Assembly: GCA_016710935.1 (NCBI GenBank)
Contig: JADJTY010000015.1
Location: forward strand, 186,001 to 250,000
DNA from: Chitinophagaceae bacterium
Lineage (GTDB): Bacteria; Bacteroidota; Bacteroidia; Chitinophagales; Chitinophagaceae
Direction: 5' to 3'
Length of the DNA stretch: 64,000 bases
Numbering within the stretch: position 1 is the first letter of the stretch; each line of letters opens with the position of its first letter. Positions 34,695 through 43,900 of this stretch are shown in pieces. The notes beneath the pieces are model-generated. The model was not told where the DNA came from. It searched no databases and saw only the letters and a program-made list of their open reading frames with translations. The translations under genes were made by a program, and so were the position numbers.

Positions 34695-35660
34695 ATGAAA
34701 ACTATAATCCTCTCCCTGCTTTTTACCTGTACAATGTGCAACTCTTTTGCGCAAACCGAAACTGCAACATACAAAACCGTTGCAGATAAATTTGAACAGC
34801 ATTATAATTATGAGAATTTCGATTCTATATTTTCAATGTTTGATGTTGTTATGCAAAAAGCCTTACCGCTTGAGAAAACAATTGAATTTTTAACAGGGCT
34901 GAAAGCCCATGCAGGAAAAATAAAAAAGAAACAGTTTATAAAATTTGCAAACGGTACTGTTGCTGTTTACAAAACAAATTTTGAACAAACATTACTCGCA
35001 TTAAATATTTCGCTTGATAAAAGCTCAAAAATCAATGGTCTTTTTATTAACCAATATGTGGATGATAGCCAGCCTAAACTTTTAAGAAACACTACCAAAC
35101 TGATACTGCCTTTTAAAGATGAGTGGACCGTATTTTGGGGCGGCGATACCAAAGAATTAAATTATCATGTATCTACCCCGGCACAAAAAAATGCTTTTGA
35201 TATTATTATAACCGATGCCAAAGGAAGCTCTTACAAAACCGATGGTAAAACAAACGAAGATTATTATGCTTTTGGAAAGGAACTGATTGCTCCCTGCGAT
35301 GGCGAAATAGTGTTGGTTGTGGATGGGGTAAAAGATAATGTACCGGGCCAGATGAATTCATTTAACGTAGGCGGTAATATGGTTATCATAAAAACTGCCA
35401 ACAATGAGTATTTAGTTTTTTGCCACTTTAAACACCAATCTATAAAGGTTAAAGAAGGACAAAAAATCAAACAGGGCGATCTTTTAGGGCTTTGCGGCAA
35501 CACCGGCAACTCATCAGAAGCACACCTGCATTTTCATATTCAAAACATAGAAGATCTGAATACGGCCACAGGTGCAAAATGCTACTTTGAAAAAATATTT
35601 GTAAACGGACAGGTAAAGCAAGACTATTCGCCTGTTAAAAATGATAAGATAAAAAACTAA
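34695..35660 (+). CDS. secreted M23 (LytM-like) peptidase with N-terminal DUF3887-like domain
   Basis: The 321-residue product has a signal peptide (MKTIILSLLFTCTMCNSFAQ). The N-terminal half (about 25-140) is a helical/beta domain resembling DUF3887. The C-terminal half is an M23 fold: GKELIAPCDGEIVLVVDG, NMVIIKTANNEYLVFCHFKHQS, and the HLHFHIQ motif with zinc ligands. The first H of HxxxD seems to be replaced: the loop before LIAPCDG lacks an obvious His (YAFGKELIAPCDG), so metal binding may be altered. The likely target is peptidoglycan. The stop directly abuts the convergent gene. Confidence 0.8.
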   Translation: MKTIILSLLFTCTMCNSFAQTETATYKTVADKFEQHYNYENFDSIFSMFDVVMQKALPLEKTIEFLTGLKAHAGKIKKKQFIKFANGTVAVYKTNFEQTLLALNISLDKSSKINGLFINQYVDDSQPKLLRNTTKLILPFKDEWTVFWGGDTKELNYHVSTPAQKNAFDIIITDAKGSSYKTDGKTNEDYYAFGKELIAPCDGEIVLVVDGVKDNVPGQMNSFNVGGNMVIIKTANNEYLVFCHFKHQSIKVKEGQKIKQGDLLGLCGNTGNSSEAHLHFHIQNIEDLNTATGAKCYFEKIFVNGQVKQDYSPVKNDKIKN

Positions 35661-36617
35661 TTAAGCCGAGAGCCGGGTTGTATTTGTTTCAGATAAAAAT
35701 CGCATCTCTGCTTTTTTATTAACCGGTTCTTCCGGAAAACCTCCCTGACCGGTAGGCAGGTCATCAACCTCCAGCTCTATCCTTCTCGTAATATCACTTA
35801 AAGAAGAAAGGCGTTCCATGGTATAAGGTATGGTATCTAAACCCGAAGCAAATTTTAAAATATAACTGTAAATACCAAACAGGCTGCCGGCCATAATGGT
35901 AGTGCCGTGTAAATTTTTTGATGCGATCAATGACACCGCAATTACCAGCAACACCATGATCTCCATAAAGCCAAAGTTCCAGGCTTCCTTATCCGATATG
36001 CGTATCTGCCACTTGCGTAAATTATTATAGTGATGGCGGATGGTATGATTATTACCGGTGCTGATGATATCTACCTGTTTTTCCAGCTCATCGTTTTTAA
36101 GTTTATTTAACCGCATCATTTTTTTACCATACAGCATACTGATGATGATAACGGGTATCATAATGGCCAGGCAAATAAGTACTACGGTTTTATCGTAAAA
36201 GAAAAGGATGATGAGCGAACCTAAAATATTGTAGGCAGCTTCAATCACATATACCAGGTCGTGCTCTAAAAAATCAACAAACTCACGGGCCAGGTTACTG
36301 TGGGCGCTTAGTTTGGATACATCGTTTTTTAAATAACGGCGGCTTAAAAACCGGGTAACAAGCGAGGTGTAAATGGCGGTATAGGTTCGGGTATCAAACA
36401 TATGACGTATGGTACCAATTACCAGGTAAGCCAGGTGAACCAGGGTAAGTACGATCAAACCATCATAACTTCCTTTTATCAGGTCGTTAATGGCTTCGCC
36501 GAAAAAGTAAAAGCGCAACAACCCACCCAGCATTTCCAGCGAGAATAAGGAGTACGTAAATATCAATTGATATTTATGCTTCATCATCAGGTTACGCAAT
36601 ATTTGAAACTTCGACAT
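35661..36617 (-). CDS. ABC transporter six-transmembrane domain protein without ATPase (PF13748-like)
   Basis: The 318-residue inner-membrane protein has about five or six hydrophobic segments (YQLIFTYSLFSLEMLGGLLRFYFFGEAI, then LIVLTLVHLAYLVIGTI, ILGSLIILFFYD and TVVLICLAIMIPVIIISMLYG). The helix-loop pattern with LLVIAVSLIASK matches the stand-alone ABC_membrane_3 family. The usual nucleotide-binding domain is absent, so any ATPase must be encoded elsewhere. The C-terminal tail contains DDLPTGQGG, encoded by a genomic palindrome (35746-35763). It follows the ATP-grasp/SET genes on the same strand, 230 bp downstream. ATG at 36617 (MSKFQIL) is preferred over 36641. Confidence 0.78.
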   Translation of the reverse strand: MSKFQILRNLMMKHKYQLIFTYSLFSLEMLGGLLRFYFFGEAINDLIKGSYDGLIVLTLVHLAYLVIGTIRHMFDTRTYTAIYTSLVTRFLSRRYLKNDVSKLSAHSNLAREFVDFLEHDLVYVIEAAYNILGSLIILFFYDKTVVLICLAIMIPVIIISMLYGKKMMRLNKLKNDELEKQVDIISTGNNHTIRHHYNNLRKWQIRISDKEAWNFGFMEIMVLLVIAVSLIASKNLHGTTIMAGSLFGIYSYILKFASGLDTIPYTMERLSSLSDITRRIELEVDDLPTGQGGFPEEPVNKKAEMRFLSETNTTRLSA

Positions 36618-36670
36618 AGTTCTGTTCTTTTGATCCTGCAATCATCGTTAGTAAAACCCCGTAAAGGTCA

Positions 36671-36784
36671 ATGTCATTTATGCTTAAATTTAAAAAGCTG
36701 TCAGCCTGAGCTTGTCGAAGGCGGGTTGCTTCTAATAAACCGGGTTCGACAGGCTCACCCTGACAAACCTTATATAAATGACAT
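36671..36784. repeat. palindromic repeat of the TGAGCTTGTCGAAG type, copy 1
   Basis: Arm GTCAGCCTGAGCTTGTCGAAG (36700-36720) pairs with the right arm TTCGACAGGCTCACCCTGAC (36745-36764). An outer 11-bp inverted repeat ATGTCATTTAT / ATAAATGACAT lies at 36671-36681 and 36774-36784. It sits between the fusion gene and the membrane gene. A second copy is at 40402-40467. Confidence 0.7.
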
Positions 36785-36847
36785 ATTCCTTAAAGAAGGA
36801 GAGAATTGTAATGGGTGGTTAGTAAGACCGGGGAAAAGCCGGTGGGT

Positions 36848-38278
36848 TTAATCCTTGCGTTGGCTTTCTCTTTCTGTAACCGAATTATGGGTAATTCCGG
36901 TAATCCATCCGCAACAATTGGCTGCACCGCAGCGGCAGTTAAAGGGCTCCATATGTTCATCCAGAAAGCTGGCGTAGTTGAGGGTTAGTTCTTCGCCCTG
37001 CTGAATATTGCGCAGAGCCACTACATTTAAGCCTTCATAAGCGGTGTTCGGATCGCAACTGTGATTTTGTGGTGCCCAGTTTGCCGGGTTATTATCCCAA
37101 AGCAAAAATACCTCTTTACTGAGCGGATAAGCGTATTTTCTAAAAGTTTCTTTTTCGTTAACATTCCAGTTATGCTCAACATGGCTGCGGGTTACTATGC
37201 GCTGGGCCATCTCCTCCCCCCTGAAAATCAGCTCATTAGCTGCAATTTTTCGGGTGGCATAAATGCCATACCCGGCAATGGCATTGCCCTTCATAGTATA
37301 TTTTTTCTGGCTGCGTTGATGGCGGGCAATACCCTCATCAACTATCTTTTTAAGAAAACCGGCCTGGCCAATACCATCGGCTTTTAAGATATAATCGGCC
37401 GATCCTTCATACCCATCTTTATAAAAAACCGAGCAGGTAAAGTTTATTTCCAGGAAGAAAATTTCGTTTTGGGCGTTTACCCTAAAATCGAGCCGGGCAT
37501 AACCGGCACCGCCAAAGCCCAGGAAAATTTGCAGGGCGGCATCTTTTAGTGCTGCTTCCAAAGCAGGGTCGTTGCAGGGAATATTTGCTTCGGGGTGCAG
37601 CTCGGATGTTTTTAAAGCGTAGGTCTTAAATTCAAAACCTGCAGGGAAAATATATTCAATAGGTTTAAAAACTGTGCAGGATTTTTCATCTTCTGCATTG
37701 GCAACCAGCATTACGGTGAATTCTCTTCCCTGTATATATTCTTCAACAAGTAACGGACCATATTCGTCTGATATCTCTGTGCATTTTTGCAGCAACTCTA
37801 CTTTGTTATGAACCAGTGAGTGTTGATCAATACCTAAACTATCACCAGCTTTATCGGGCTTAACAAAGAGCGGGTATTGCAGATGGGCGCAATCTTTTTC
37901 TAAACCATCCAGTGTTTCGATCAGTGCAAATGCCGGTGTTTTTATGCCGGCAACATAAGCTACATATTTCATCAGGTCTTTTGGCGGATCGTATAACAAA
38001 GATGTGGGACCTGTAAAAGGAAGATTCAACAACTCCATAAACCAGATCACATCAATGGATGGGACGCTCCACTCCAGGTAACCTTCACAGAGGTTTACAA
38101 AAACATCGTAGTTCTTTTTCTTAAGCTCTTTAAGTTGTTTGTAGGTAGATAATTTATTCAGCAGCACATGATCGAATTCAGCATCGGGCATTAAATGGCT
38201 GATATCTCTTGGCGGATCATAATTTTGGTAGTCAACATCAGAAGTGGAATAATCGGGCTGCAGCACACAAATTTTCAT
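36848..38278 (-). CDS. ATP-grasp ligase fused to a SET domain
   Basis: The 476-residue protein is a fusion. Residues 1-325 are a D-ala-D-ala-ligase-like ATP-grasp domain: VFVNLCEGYLEWSVPSIDVI, LPFTGPTSLLYDPPKDLMK, FVKPDKAGDSLGID and FGGAGYARLDFRVNAQNEIFFLEINFTC. Residues 330-465 are a SET domain with NHSCDPN near residue 405, EELTLNYASF and a post-SET cysteine cluster (CRCGAANCCGW). The SET part should bind S-adenosylmethionine and methylate a lysine. The ATP-grasp part should join an amine to a carboxylate. No named family with this fusion was recalled. It is co-directional with an ATP-grasp gene and a SET gene. Confidence 0.88.
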   Translation of the reverse strand: MKICVLQPDYSTSDVDYQNYDPPRDISHLMPDAEFDHVLLNKLSTYKQLKELKKKNYDVFVNLCEGYLEWSVPSIDVIWFMELLNLPFTGPTSLLYDPPKDLMKYVAYVAGIKTPAFALIETLDGLEKDCAHLQYPLFVKPDKAGDSLGIDQHSLVHNKVELLQKCTEISDEYGPLLVEEYIQGREFTVMLVANAEDEKSCTVFKPIEYIFPAGFEFKTYALKTSELHPEANIPCNDPALEAALKDAALQIFLGFGGAGYARLDFRVNAQNEIFFLEINFTCSVFYKDGYEGSADYILKADGIGQAGFLKKIVDEGIARHQRSQKKYTMKGNAIAGYGIYATRKIAANELIFRGEEMAQRIVTRSHVEHNWNVNEKETFRKYAYPLSKEVFLLWDNNPANWAPQNHSCDPNTAYEGLNVVALRNIQQGEELTLNYASFLDEHMEPFNCRCGAANCCGWITGITHNSVTERESQRKD

Positions 38279-38292
38279 AGACGCATGGAGGT

Positions 38293-39429
38293 TTAAGCAG
38301 TGCGCCTTTTTAACTGGCTTGCCGACAGGCGGGTGAATGCATCATTAATAATTTCAGAAACCAGTTCAGTAAATGTGTTTCCGCTAAAGCGAAGTATAGC
38401 ACCAATTGACGTATAATCTTCATCTTCACTTAAACCGCATTGGGCATTTACTTCCAATACATATAATTTACCGGTTTCTTTATCCATTCTAATATCTGCA
38501 CGGGTGTAGCCGCAACCTTTGCAGGCAACAAATGCATCCCAGCTTATTTTTTTTATTTCATCAATCAGCTTTGCATCGGGCAAAGCGTATTCATAAAAAT
38601 TGGCTTCGTTGGGCATGGGTGTTTCATCTTCATAAATTTCCCAAAGCCTGTCGAATGATAAAAACTTTTCCTTCTCGGGCAAGGATTCATGAAAGACCCT
38701 TTCAACTGGGGTATAAATTTTTGCGTTTGCAGGATTGTTGTAAGAGCCGGATATCATCACTGTAAACTCGGGACCGGTAATAAAAGATTCAGCAATCAAA
38801 CCATCAGCAGCCAGGTCCCAACCGCGGTATCCATCAAACATTTTATTTACCTGCTCTTCTAATTCAGTTTGATTATTAACAACATTCTTAATTCCCACTC
38901 CCATACTTCCGCCGGAGATAGATGGCTTAACAATTACCGGCGTACCGAGTAATTCAAAAATATTTTCAATATCATTTTTATCATGAATGGCTTTCCATTT
39001 TGCAGATGGAACACGGGCTTTATCAAAAGCCTTCTTCATAGGTATTTTAGAAGTGGTGATACGGTAGAAGTCTTCATCAGACCCGGTGTAGATCAATCCC
39101 TTCTCTTCCAGTAATTTTACAACCGAAATACCGGGTGTGCCGTTAACTTCATCACCATCACATAAATTAAAAACCACGGGTGTTTTATTACCGAAATCTT
39201 TTTCTTTGGTGATCAACGCTATAACTTCCGCATAATTGTTAATGGTAACGGGCTGCCATTTCCATTCTATTCCCAGTTCGGCAAAAGTTTTTTCGTATTC
39301 GGCAATGCTTTGGCTGAAATCGTAATAATAATCAATATTGGCATCGTTGGTTTCTAAAAGCGGTGCCAGTACCCACACTTTAATTTGTTGGAAAGAAACA
39401 GAAGACATGAACGGGTTGAACGCAGCCAT
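38293..39429 (-). CDS. D-ala-D-ala-ligase-like ATP-grasp protein
   Basis: The 378-residue cytoplasmic protein has ATP-grasp motifs: NLCDGDEVNGTPGISVVKLLEEKGLIYTGSD, VIVKPSISGGSMGVGIKN and GCGYTRADIRMDKETGKLYVLEVNAQCGL. This is the amide-ligase layout, but the peptidoglycan ligase usually lies in the murein gene cluster, and here the neighbours are SET genes. It is therefore probably a specialised ligase. It starts 15 bp after the upstream SET gene and ends 14 bp before the ATP-grasp-SET fusion gene, so it belongs to the same operon. The substrate is unknown. Confidence 0.88.
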   Translation of the reverse strand: MAAFNPFMSSVSFQQIKVWVLAPLLETNDANIDYYYDFSQSIAEYEKTFAELGIEWKWQPVTINNYAEVIALITKEKDFGNKTPVVFNLCDGDEVNGTPGISVVKLLEEKGLIYTGSDEDFYRITTSKIPMKKAFDKARVPSAKWKAIHDKNDIENIFELLGTPVIVKPSISGGSMGVGIKNVVNNQTELEEQVNKMFDGYRGWDLAADGLIAESFITGPEFTVMISGSYNNPANAKIYTPVERVFHESLPEKEKFLSFDRLWEIYEDETPMPNEANFYEYALPDAKLIDEIKKISWDAFVACKGCGYTRADIRMDKETGKLYVLEVNAQCGLSEDEDYTSIGAILRFSGNTFTELVSEIINDAFTRLSASQLKRRTA

Positions 39430-39444
39430 AACGATAAAGGGTGG

Positions 39445-39948
39445 CTACAGGGATAATTTTTGTCTTACCTGCTGCCTGATAAAATCGGTTAGTTTATATT
39501 TTGAAAGTGTTTCAACAGAAAGATGCGAAGCTCCATTTATTAATTGTATACATGCTGCAGTACCGCAATTACAAACAAAAGGTTGCGCCATTTCCCATTC
39601 GGTACCGGGGTAAAAAAAAGTAAACTCATCGCCCGGCTGTATGGGTTGTAAACAAACCAGCTCCATGCTGGTGGTATTAAAAAAAGCATTGGGACTGCAA
39701 CTGTGATTGACGTATTGCAGAAAATCCGGTATCAGCGTAATATGCCTGTTGATGCCGGTTTGCACGGTTAAGTAGGTTGCGTATTTCTGAATTTTATCTG
39801 CACTGAACTTCGTGATCACATCGCCCGGCTGAAAACCAACAGCGGCAAATAAAGCTTTTTGATTGGTTTCAGTATTCAGTATAACATCTGCAAAAATGTG
39901 CTTACTGATAACTTCAGAGGATGGGGCAGTAACAGAAGTTTTTATCAT
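39445..39948 (-). CDS. stand-alone SET-domain protein
   Basis: The 167-residue cytoplasmic protein carries a compact SET core: FAAVGFQPGDVITKFS near the N-terminus, YVNHSCSPNAFF (SAM-binding NHS motif, about residue 83), LVCLQPIQPGDEFTFFYPGTEW (the catalytic Tyr is in the FYPG part) and the post-SET CNCGTAACI. Such proteins methylate lysines. In bacteria they are unusual in an operon with ATP-grasp ligases. It is the first gene of the cluster on the minus strand, with no clear -7 element found upstream. Confidence 0.85.
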   Translation of the reverse strand: MIKTSVTAPSSEVISKHIFADVILNTETNQKALFAAVGFQPGDVITKFSADKIQKYATYLTVQTGINRHITLIPDFLQYVNHSCSPNAFFNTTSMELVCLQPIQPGDEFTFFYPGTEWEMAQPFVCNCGTAACIQLINGASHLSVETLSKYKLTDFIRQQVRQKLSL

Positions 39949-40144
39949 GCTTTTTTAGATGGGAATGACCCGTAAAAGTTTAAAATAAATTTATTTTATT
40001 TTTAGCGGCATTTCTATACAGTAAATGTATAAAAGCATTGATTAATAAAAAAGATAAAAGGCAGTTATTATTCAATGGTGGATTAATAACGATATTGTGT
40101 GTATAAACACGCGGCACAACTTTATGATTAAATGAACTGATGTT

Positions 40145-40375
40145 ATGATAACAGAACCCGATCAACCTAATCCGGAATTACTGATACAGTTGGTAAAAAT
40201 GAAAATGCCTTTTGGAAAGTATAAAGACAGGCTGTTGTGCAATTTGCCGGTATCTTACCTGGAATGGTTTCAACGCAAAGGTTTTCCAAAAGGGAAGCTG
40301 GGTATATTGCTTGAAACTTTATACGAGATAAAGATCAACGGGCTTGAACAATTACTGGAGCCGCTTAAACGGTAG
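40145..40375 (+). CDS. DUF3820 family protein
   Basis: The 76-residue protein has the DUF3820 core KMPFGKYKDRLLCNLPVSYLEWFQRKGFPKGKLG in the middle. Small DUF3820 proteins are widespread in Bacteroidota and Proteobacteria; one relative was linked to quorum-sensing-regulated virulence, but the biochemical role is unknown. It is transcribed divergently from the SET gene. A palindromic repeat copy follows its stop. Confidence 0.8.
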   Translation: MITEPDQPNPELLIQLVKMKMPFGKYKDRLLCNLPVSYLEWFQRKGFPKGKLGILLETLYEIKINGLEQLLEPLKR

Positions 40376-40401
40376 TAAGAATATCTGCTAATAATTTTAA
40401 T

Positions 40402-40467
40402 GTCAGTCTGAGCTTGTCGAAGACGGGTTGGTTTTAATAATCCCGGTTTCGACAGGCTCAACCTGAC
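40402..40467. repeat. palindromic repeat of the TGAGCTTGTCGAAG type, copy 2
   Basis: GTCAGTCTGAGCTTGTCGAAG (40402-40422) with the right arm TTTCGACAGGCTCAACCTGAC (40447-40467). It has the same orientation and spacing as the copy at 36700. The two copies bracket the SET/ATP-grasp genes and the DUF3820 gene. Confidence 0.7.
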
Positions 40468-40511
40468 AACTCATTATATTGAAGTATTGGTATGCGTTAA
40501 CATGAATTTAT

Positions 40512-40838
40512 TTAATTAGCACAGGCAAAGGTTAGAAATACATAAGGGTTTATAGACCATTCATCATTCATCTCCTCATCCATGTCACCATACCTCAGGT
40601 CGAGCATATTGCCTGACTGGTTTATCTCCCAAAGGGTAAGCGCTTTTTTGTCGGTTCCATGCTCTATAATTTCGGGAATCATTTCTTTAAGCATACCGTT
40701 CCAGCAAAGATGTATCAGCTTTTCTTTTTGCGAAAGCTGCTTGTCATTCTTATTGCTGTTCAATTCACTCCACTCCCTTTGAAAGAAGCTTGAGCTGCTC
40801 ATCAATAAAATTTCCTGGTTGGTAGATTTGTTTTTCAT
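40512..40838 (-). CDS. hypothetical protein of 108 residues
   Basis: The product has no signal peptide and no recognised domain. Its central region is helical (KLIHLCWNGMLKEMIPEIIEHG). The C-terminal part has ALTLWEINQSGNMLDLRYGDMDEEM. Acidic and basic residues are mixed, consistent with a soluble protein. It is flanked by a repeat on one side and a strong hairpin on the other. A function cannot be assigned. Confidence 0.55.
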   Translation of the reverse strand: MKNKSTNQEILLMSSSSFFQREWSELNSNKNDKQLSQKEKLIHLCWNGMLKEMIPEIIEHGTDKKALTLWEINQSGNMLDLRYGDMDEEMNDEWSINPYVFLTFACAN

Positions 40839-40919
40839 TTGCAGAGCTTTAATTGCTGCTCAGTACTTTGATGCGGATATACGGTAAATGTAATAAAGCA
40901 GGTCTTTAATTTCTTGTTA

Positions 40920-40969
40920 AAAGCAGGCCGCCCCCCGAAAAGTTTCGGGGGGCGGCCTGCTTTATTTTT
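40920..40969. terminator. very strong bidirectional terminator
   Basis: A perfect 21-bp GC-rich stem (AAAGCAGGCCGCCCCCCGAAA at 40920-40940 with its complement at 40943-40963) has a 2-nt loop, followed by TTTATTTTT on the + strand and TTTT on the minus strand. It lies between two minus-strand genes, just past the stop of the large T9SS gene. Confidence 0.85.
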
Positions 40970-40983
40970 ATGTGCTGATGTTC

Positions 40984-43900
40984 TTAACGGTAGATCACAA
41001 TGCTCTTGCTGCCAAGTATCTCACTATCACTATTAATTACAGAAACGATATATGTTCCTGCTGCTGCACTTCTCATGTCTACATCCATTCTGGTGTAAGG
41101 CGCACTGGTTATCTTACGGTCATTATATACCAGTTGTCCAAGTGCATTATGTACAAGCACGGTTAACTGCTTGCCCGGTTGATTGTAAACCCTTACCTGG
41201 AACTGGCCACGGTTTGGATTAGGATAGACAAACACGATACCGCTACTTTCTGCAATAATGGTTACCGTATTGGATAATGCCGTACAACCTGCCCCGGCAG
41301 TGGCCCTGGCTGTATAAGTTCCCAGATCAGATACGCTCACAATTAATGTTAAGCCGGTTGCTCCCGGTACCACAACGCCGTTTCTGTACCAGGTTATGGT
41401 ATAGCCGGCAGCCGGTGTAACGGTTGCAGTGAGTGTTGTTGTCTGGCCCGGCAACAGGGTTGTACGTGGCGAAGCCGCAATAGATATCGATGGCTGTGCA
41501 ATTACGGATACGGTTACACTGGCACAGGCCGTGGTGTTACAGGCTCCCTCGGCCCTTACAAAGTAAGTGGTAGTAGTGCTTACCGTAACATTTAATGTGG
41601 CACCGGTGCCTGCTGCTGTACCTCCGCAGCTTCCGCTATACCATCTCCAGGTTGCCCCGGTGCCCAATGATCCACCGGATACACTTAGGGTAACTGTTGA
41701 TGGTCCGCATAGTGAAGTTGCAGATGCATTGGCAGTTGTAGCTGCAACAGAAGCTGTGCTGATAGTAATAGCTGTTGTGGTTGTAACCACCGGGCATCCG
41801 CCACCGGCAGCTACAGTATAGGTAACTGTATAGGTACCGGCAGTACTGGTGCCTAAGTTTACATCACCGGTTGTTGTATTAATGCTTAATCCGGCAGTTG
41901 AGCTGTATGTTCCTCCTGCAGTACCGGTTCTGGTAACAGTTGCTGTACCTGCATTAGAACAATATGGTGAACCGGCATAACTGATCGTAGCCGCCGGAAG
42001 CGCTGTAATGGTAATGCCTGCTGTAGCGGTTACCACCGGGCATCCGCTGCCTGAAACAGTGGTATAGGTAACTGTATAAGTTCCGGCTGTACTGGTTCCT
42101 AATGTTACATCACCTGTTGCTGCATTGATGATCAGTCCTGCAGGCGCTGCAGTATAAGTTCCGCCCGCTGTACCTGTTCTTGTAACAGTAGCCGTGCCGG
42201 CATTACTGCAATACGGGTTGCCGGCATAACTGATCGTAGCCGCCGGAAGTGCTGTTATGGTAATAGTTGTGGTTGTCGTAAAAGTTGCACAACCTCCTGA
42301 AGCAGCAATGGTATAAGAAACCGTATAAGTACCCGGAGTGCTTGTACCCAATGTTACTGCACCTGTTGTTGTATTAATGGTTAAGCCGGCAGTAGAACTA
42401 TAAGTTCCTCCTGCAGTACCGGTTCTGGTAACAGTTGCAGTACCTGCATTGGAGCAATACGGTGAACCTGTATAGGCAATGGAAGCAGATGGCGCAGTTG
42501 TAATGGTAATGCTGACAATGTTTGAATAGGCATTAGCAGGACCTGTAGAACAGGTTACTTTAAGCCTGTAATAAGTGGTTGATGTTATTGTACCTGTAGA
42601 TGCGGTGACAGGATTTGTTTGTCCTGTGAGGTCATTAATATTGGTTACAAAATTATCATTAGAGTATTGCCATTGGTAACTGATACCAACACCGGTTGAA
42701 TAACCTGTAGCCGTAATGGTTCCGGAACCCGACCCGCAGAATGGACCTGAAGCTGTATTGGCAGTTCCTCCAACAGGAGTTGAACAACCTGGCGGTACAA
42801 ATTCAAAAGCTCCTGCATCGGGGTTTGCACTGCGTACAACATTCAGGATATCATCGGTAATACCTCCAACAGGAGATGTACCCATTACACTGACATCAAC
42901 AAGGGGGTTGGTTGGCGCAAAATTTCCTGCGCCCGGATTGCTGAACTGCGGATCCTGCGACACAGAATTCAGATCTTTGCCCGTTGCCTGCCAGTCAATA
43001 AGTGTATTATAAGTAGTGCTGCCCACCTGGGCAAAAGTTTGTGTGCCGCCCGGGGCATTTAAATAAGCCACATTATAGTTAGATGTTAAAGGAGCACTGG
43101 CTGCAGAAACATCTATGATACGTTTTATACCGGTACCACCACGGGTTACAACAAAAATGTTATTCCGCATATCTATACCATTCTGTGTAGTGCTGTTTGA
43201 TAAATTGATAGCATTGGTATTGGATGTACTTGCACCCGTTGCATTATTCAATACGATCGTATTGTGATAAATATTTACAGGGCCCGTAACAGCATTATTC
43301 TGAATACCATATTGGGCGCCATCATTATTCATTCCATAGATCAGGTTATTTTGAATGGTGCCTGATGTTGGTGCTGTTGTAGTGCCGCTCATATGCACAC
43401 CTCTGCTGATGGTAGGCGTTCCGGGCATACTGCTATGCAGGTCATAGATCCTGTTCTTTTCCAGTAAAAAAGAAAGCGAACCCGCAGGAACGGTAATACC
43501 AGCAGGGGTTACGGCATCGCTGCCCGAGTTGGTGCGTAATGGCCTGCGGATAATGTTTTTTGAAACCAGGCATCCATTGGTGTACGAGAGGTAAACCCCA
43601 AAACCGTACCAGTCAAGTACCGTATTATTTAGGACTGAAATGCGTGTTAAAGGCTGCGTCCAGTGTTCACCGGAAAGCTGAATGGCAGAATACCCGCCGC
43701 TGACCGTATTACCGGAAATAACAACACTATCAGAAAGAGAACCATCCAATAGCCAGTTAGCACCTGAAATGATAATACCAAAAGCACTGGATGTAGAATT
43801 GGTAAGCGAAACGTTTACGATATTATTTCGGATAACCAGCTTTGAAGCACCGTTGGTAATATGAATACCTCTGCCCTGTGTGGGGTGCAAACTGTTAACC

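Noticed and set aside
35746..35763. Operator or att site in the ABC-membrane gene
   Set aside because: It is one of several copies of a dispersed palindrome and is in frame in the coding sequence.
38293..39429. Housekeeping D-alanine-D-alanine ligase Ddl of cell-wall synthesis
   Set aside because: It is not in a murein gene cluster and is flanked on both sides by SET-domain genes; a specialised ligase is more likely.
41908..42490. Possible CRISPR-like array
   Set aside because: The repeats are about 246 bp apart, lie in frame inside a coding sequence and encode a protein module; no short direct repeats with unique spacers occur.
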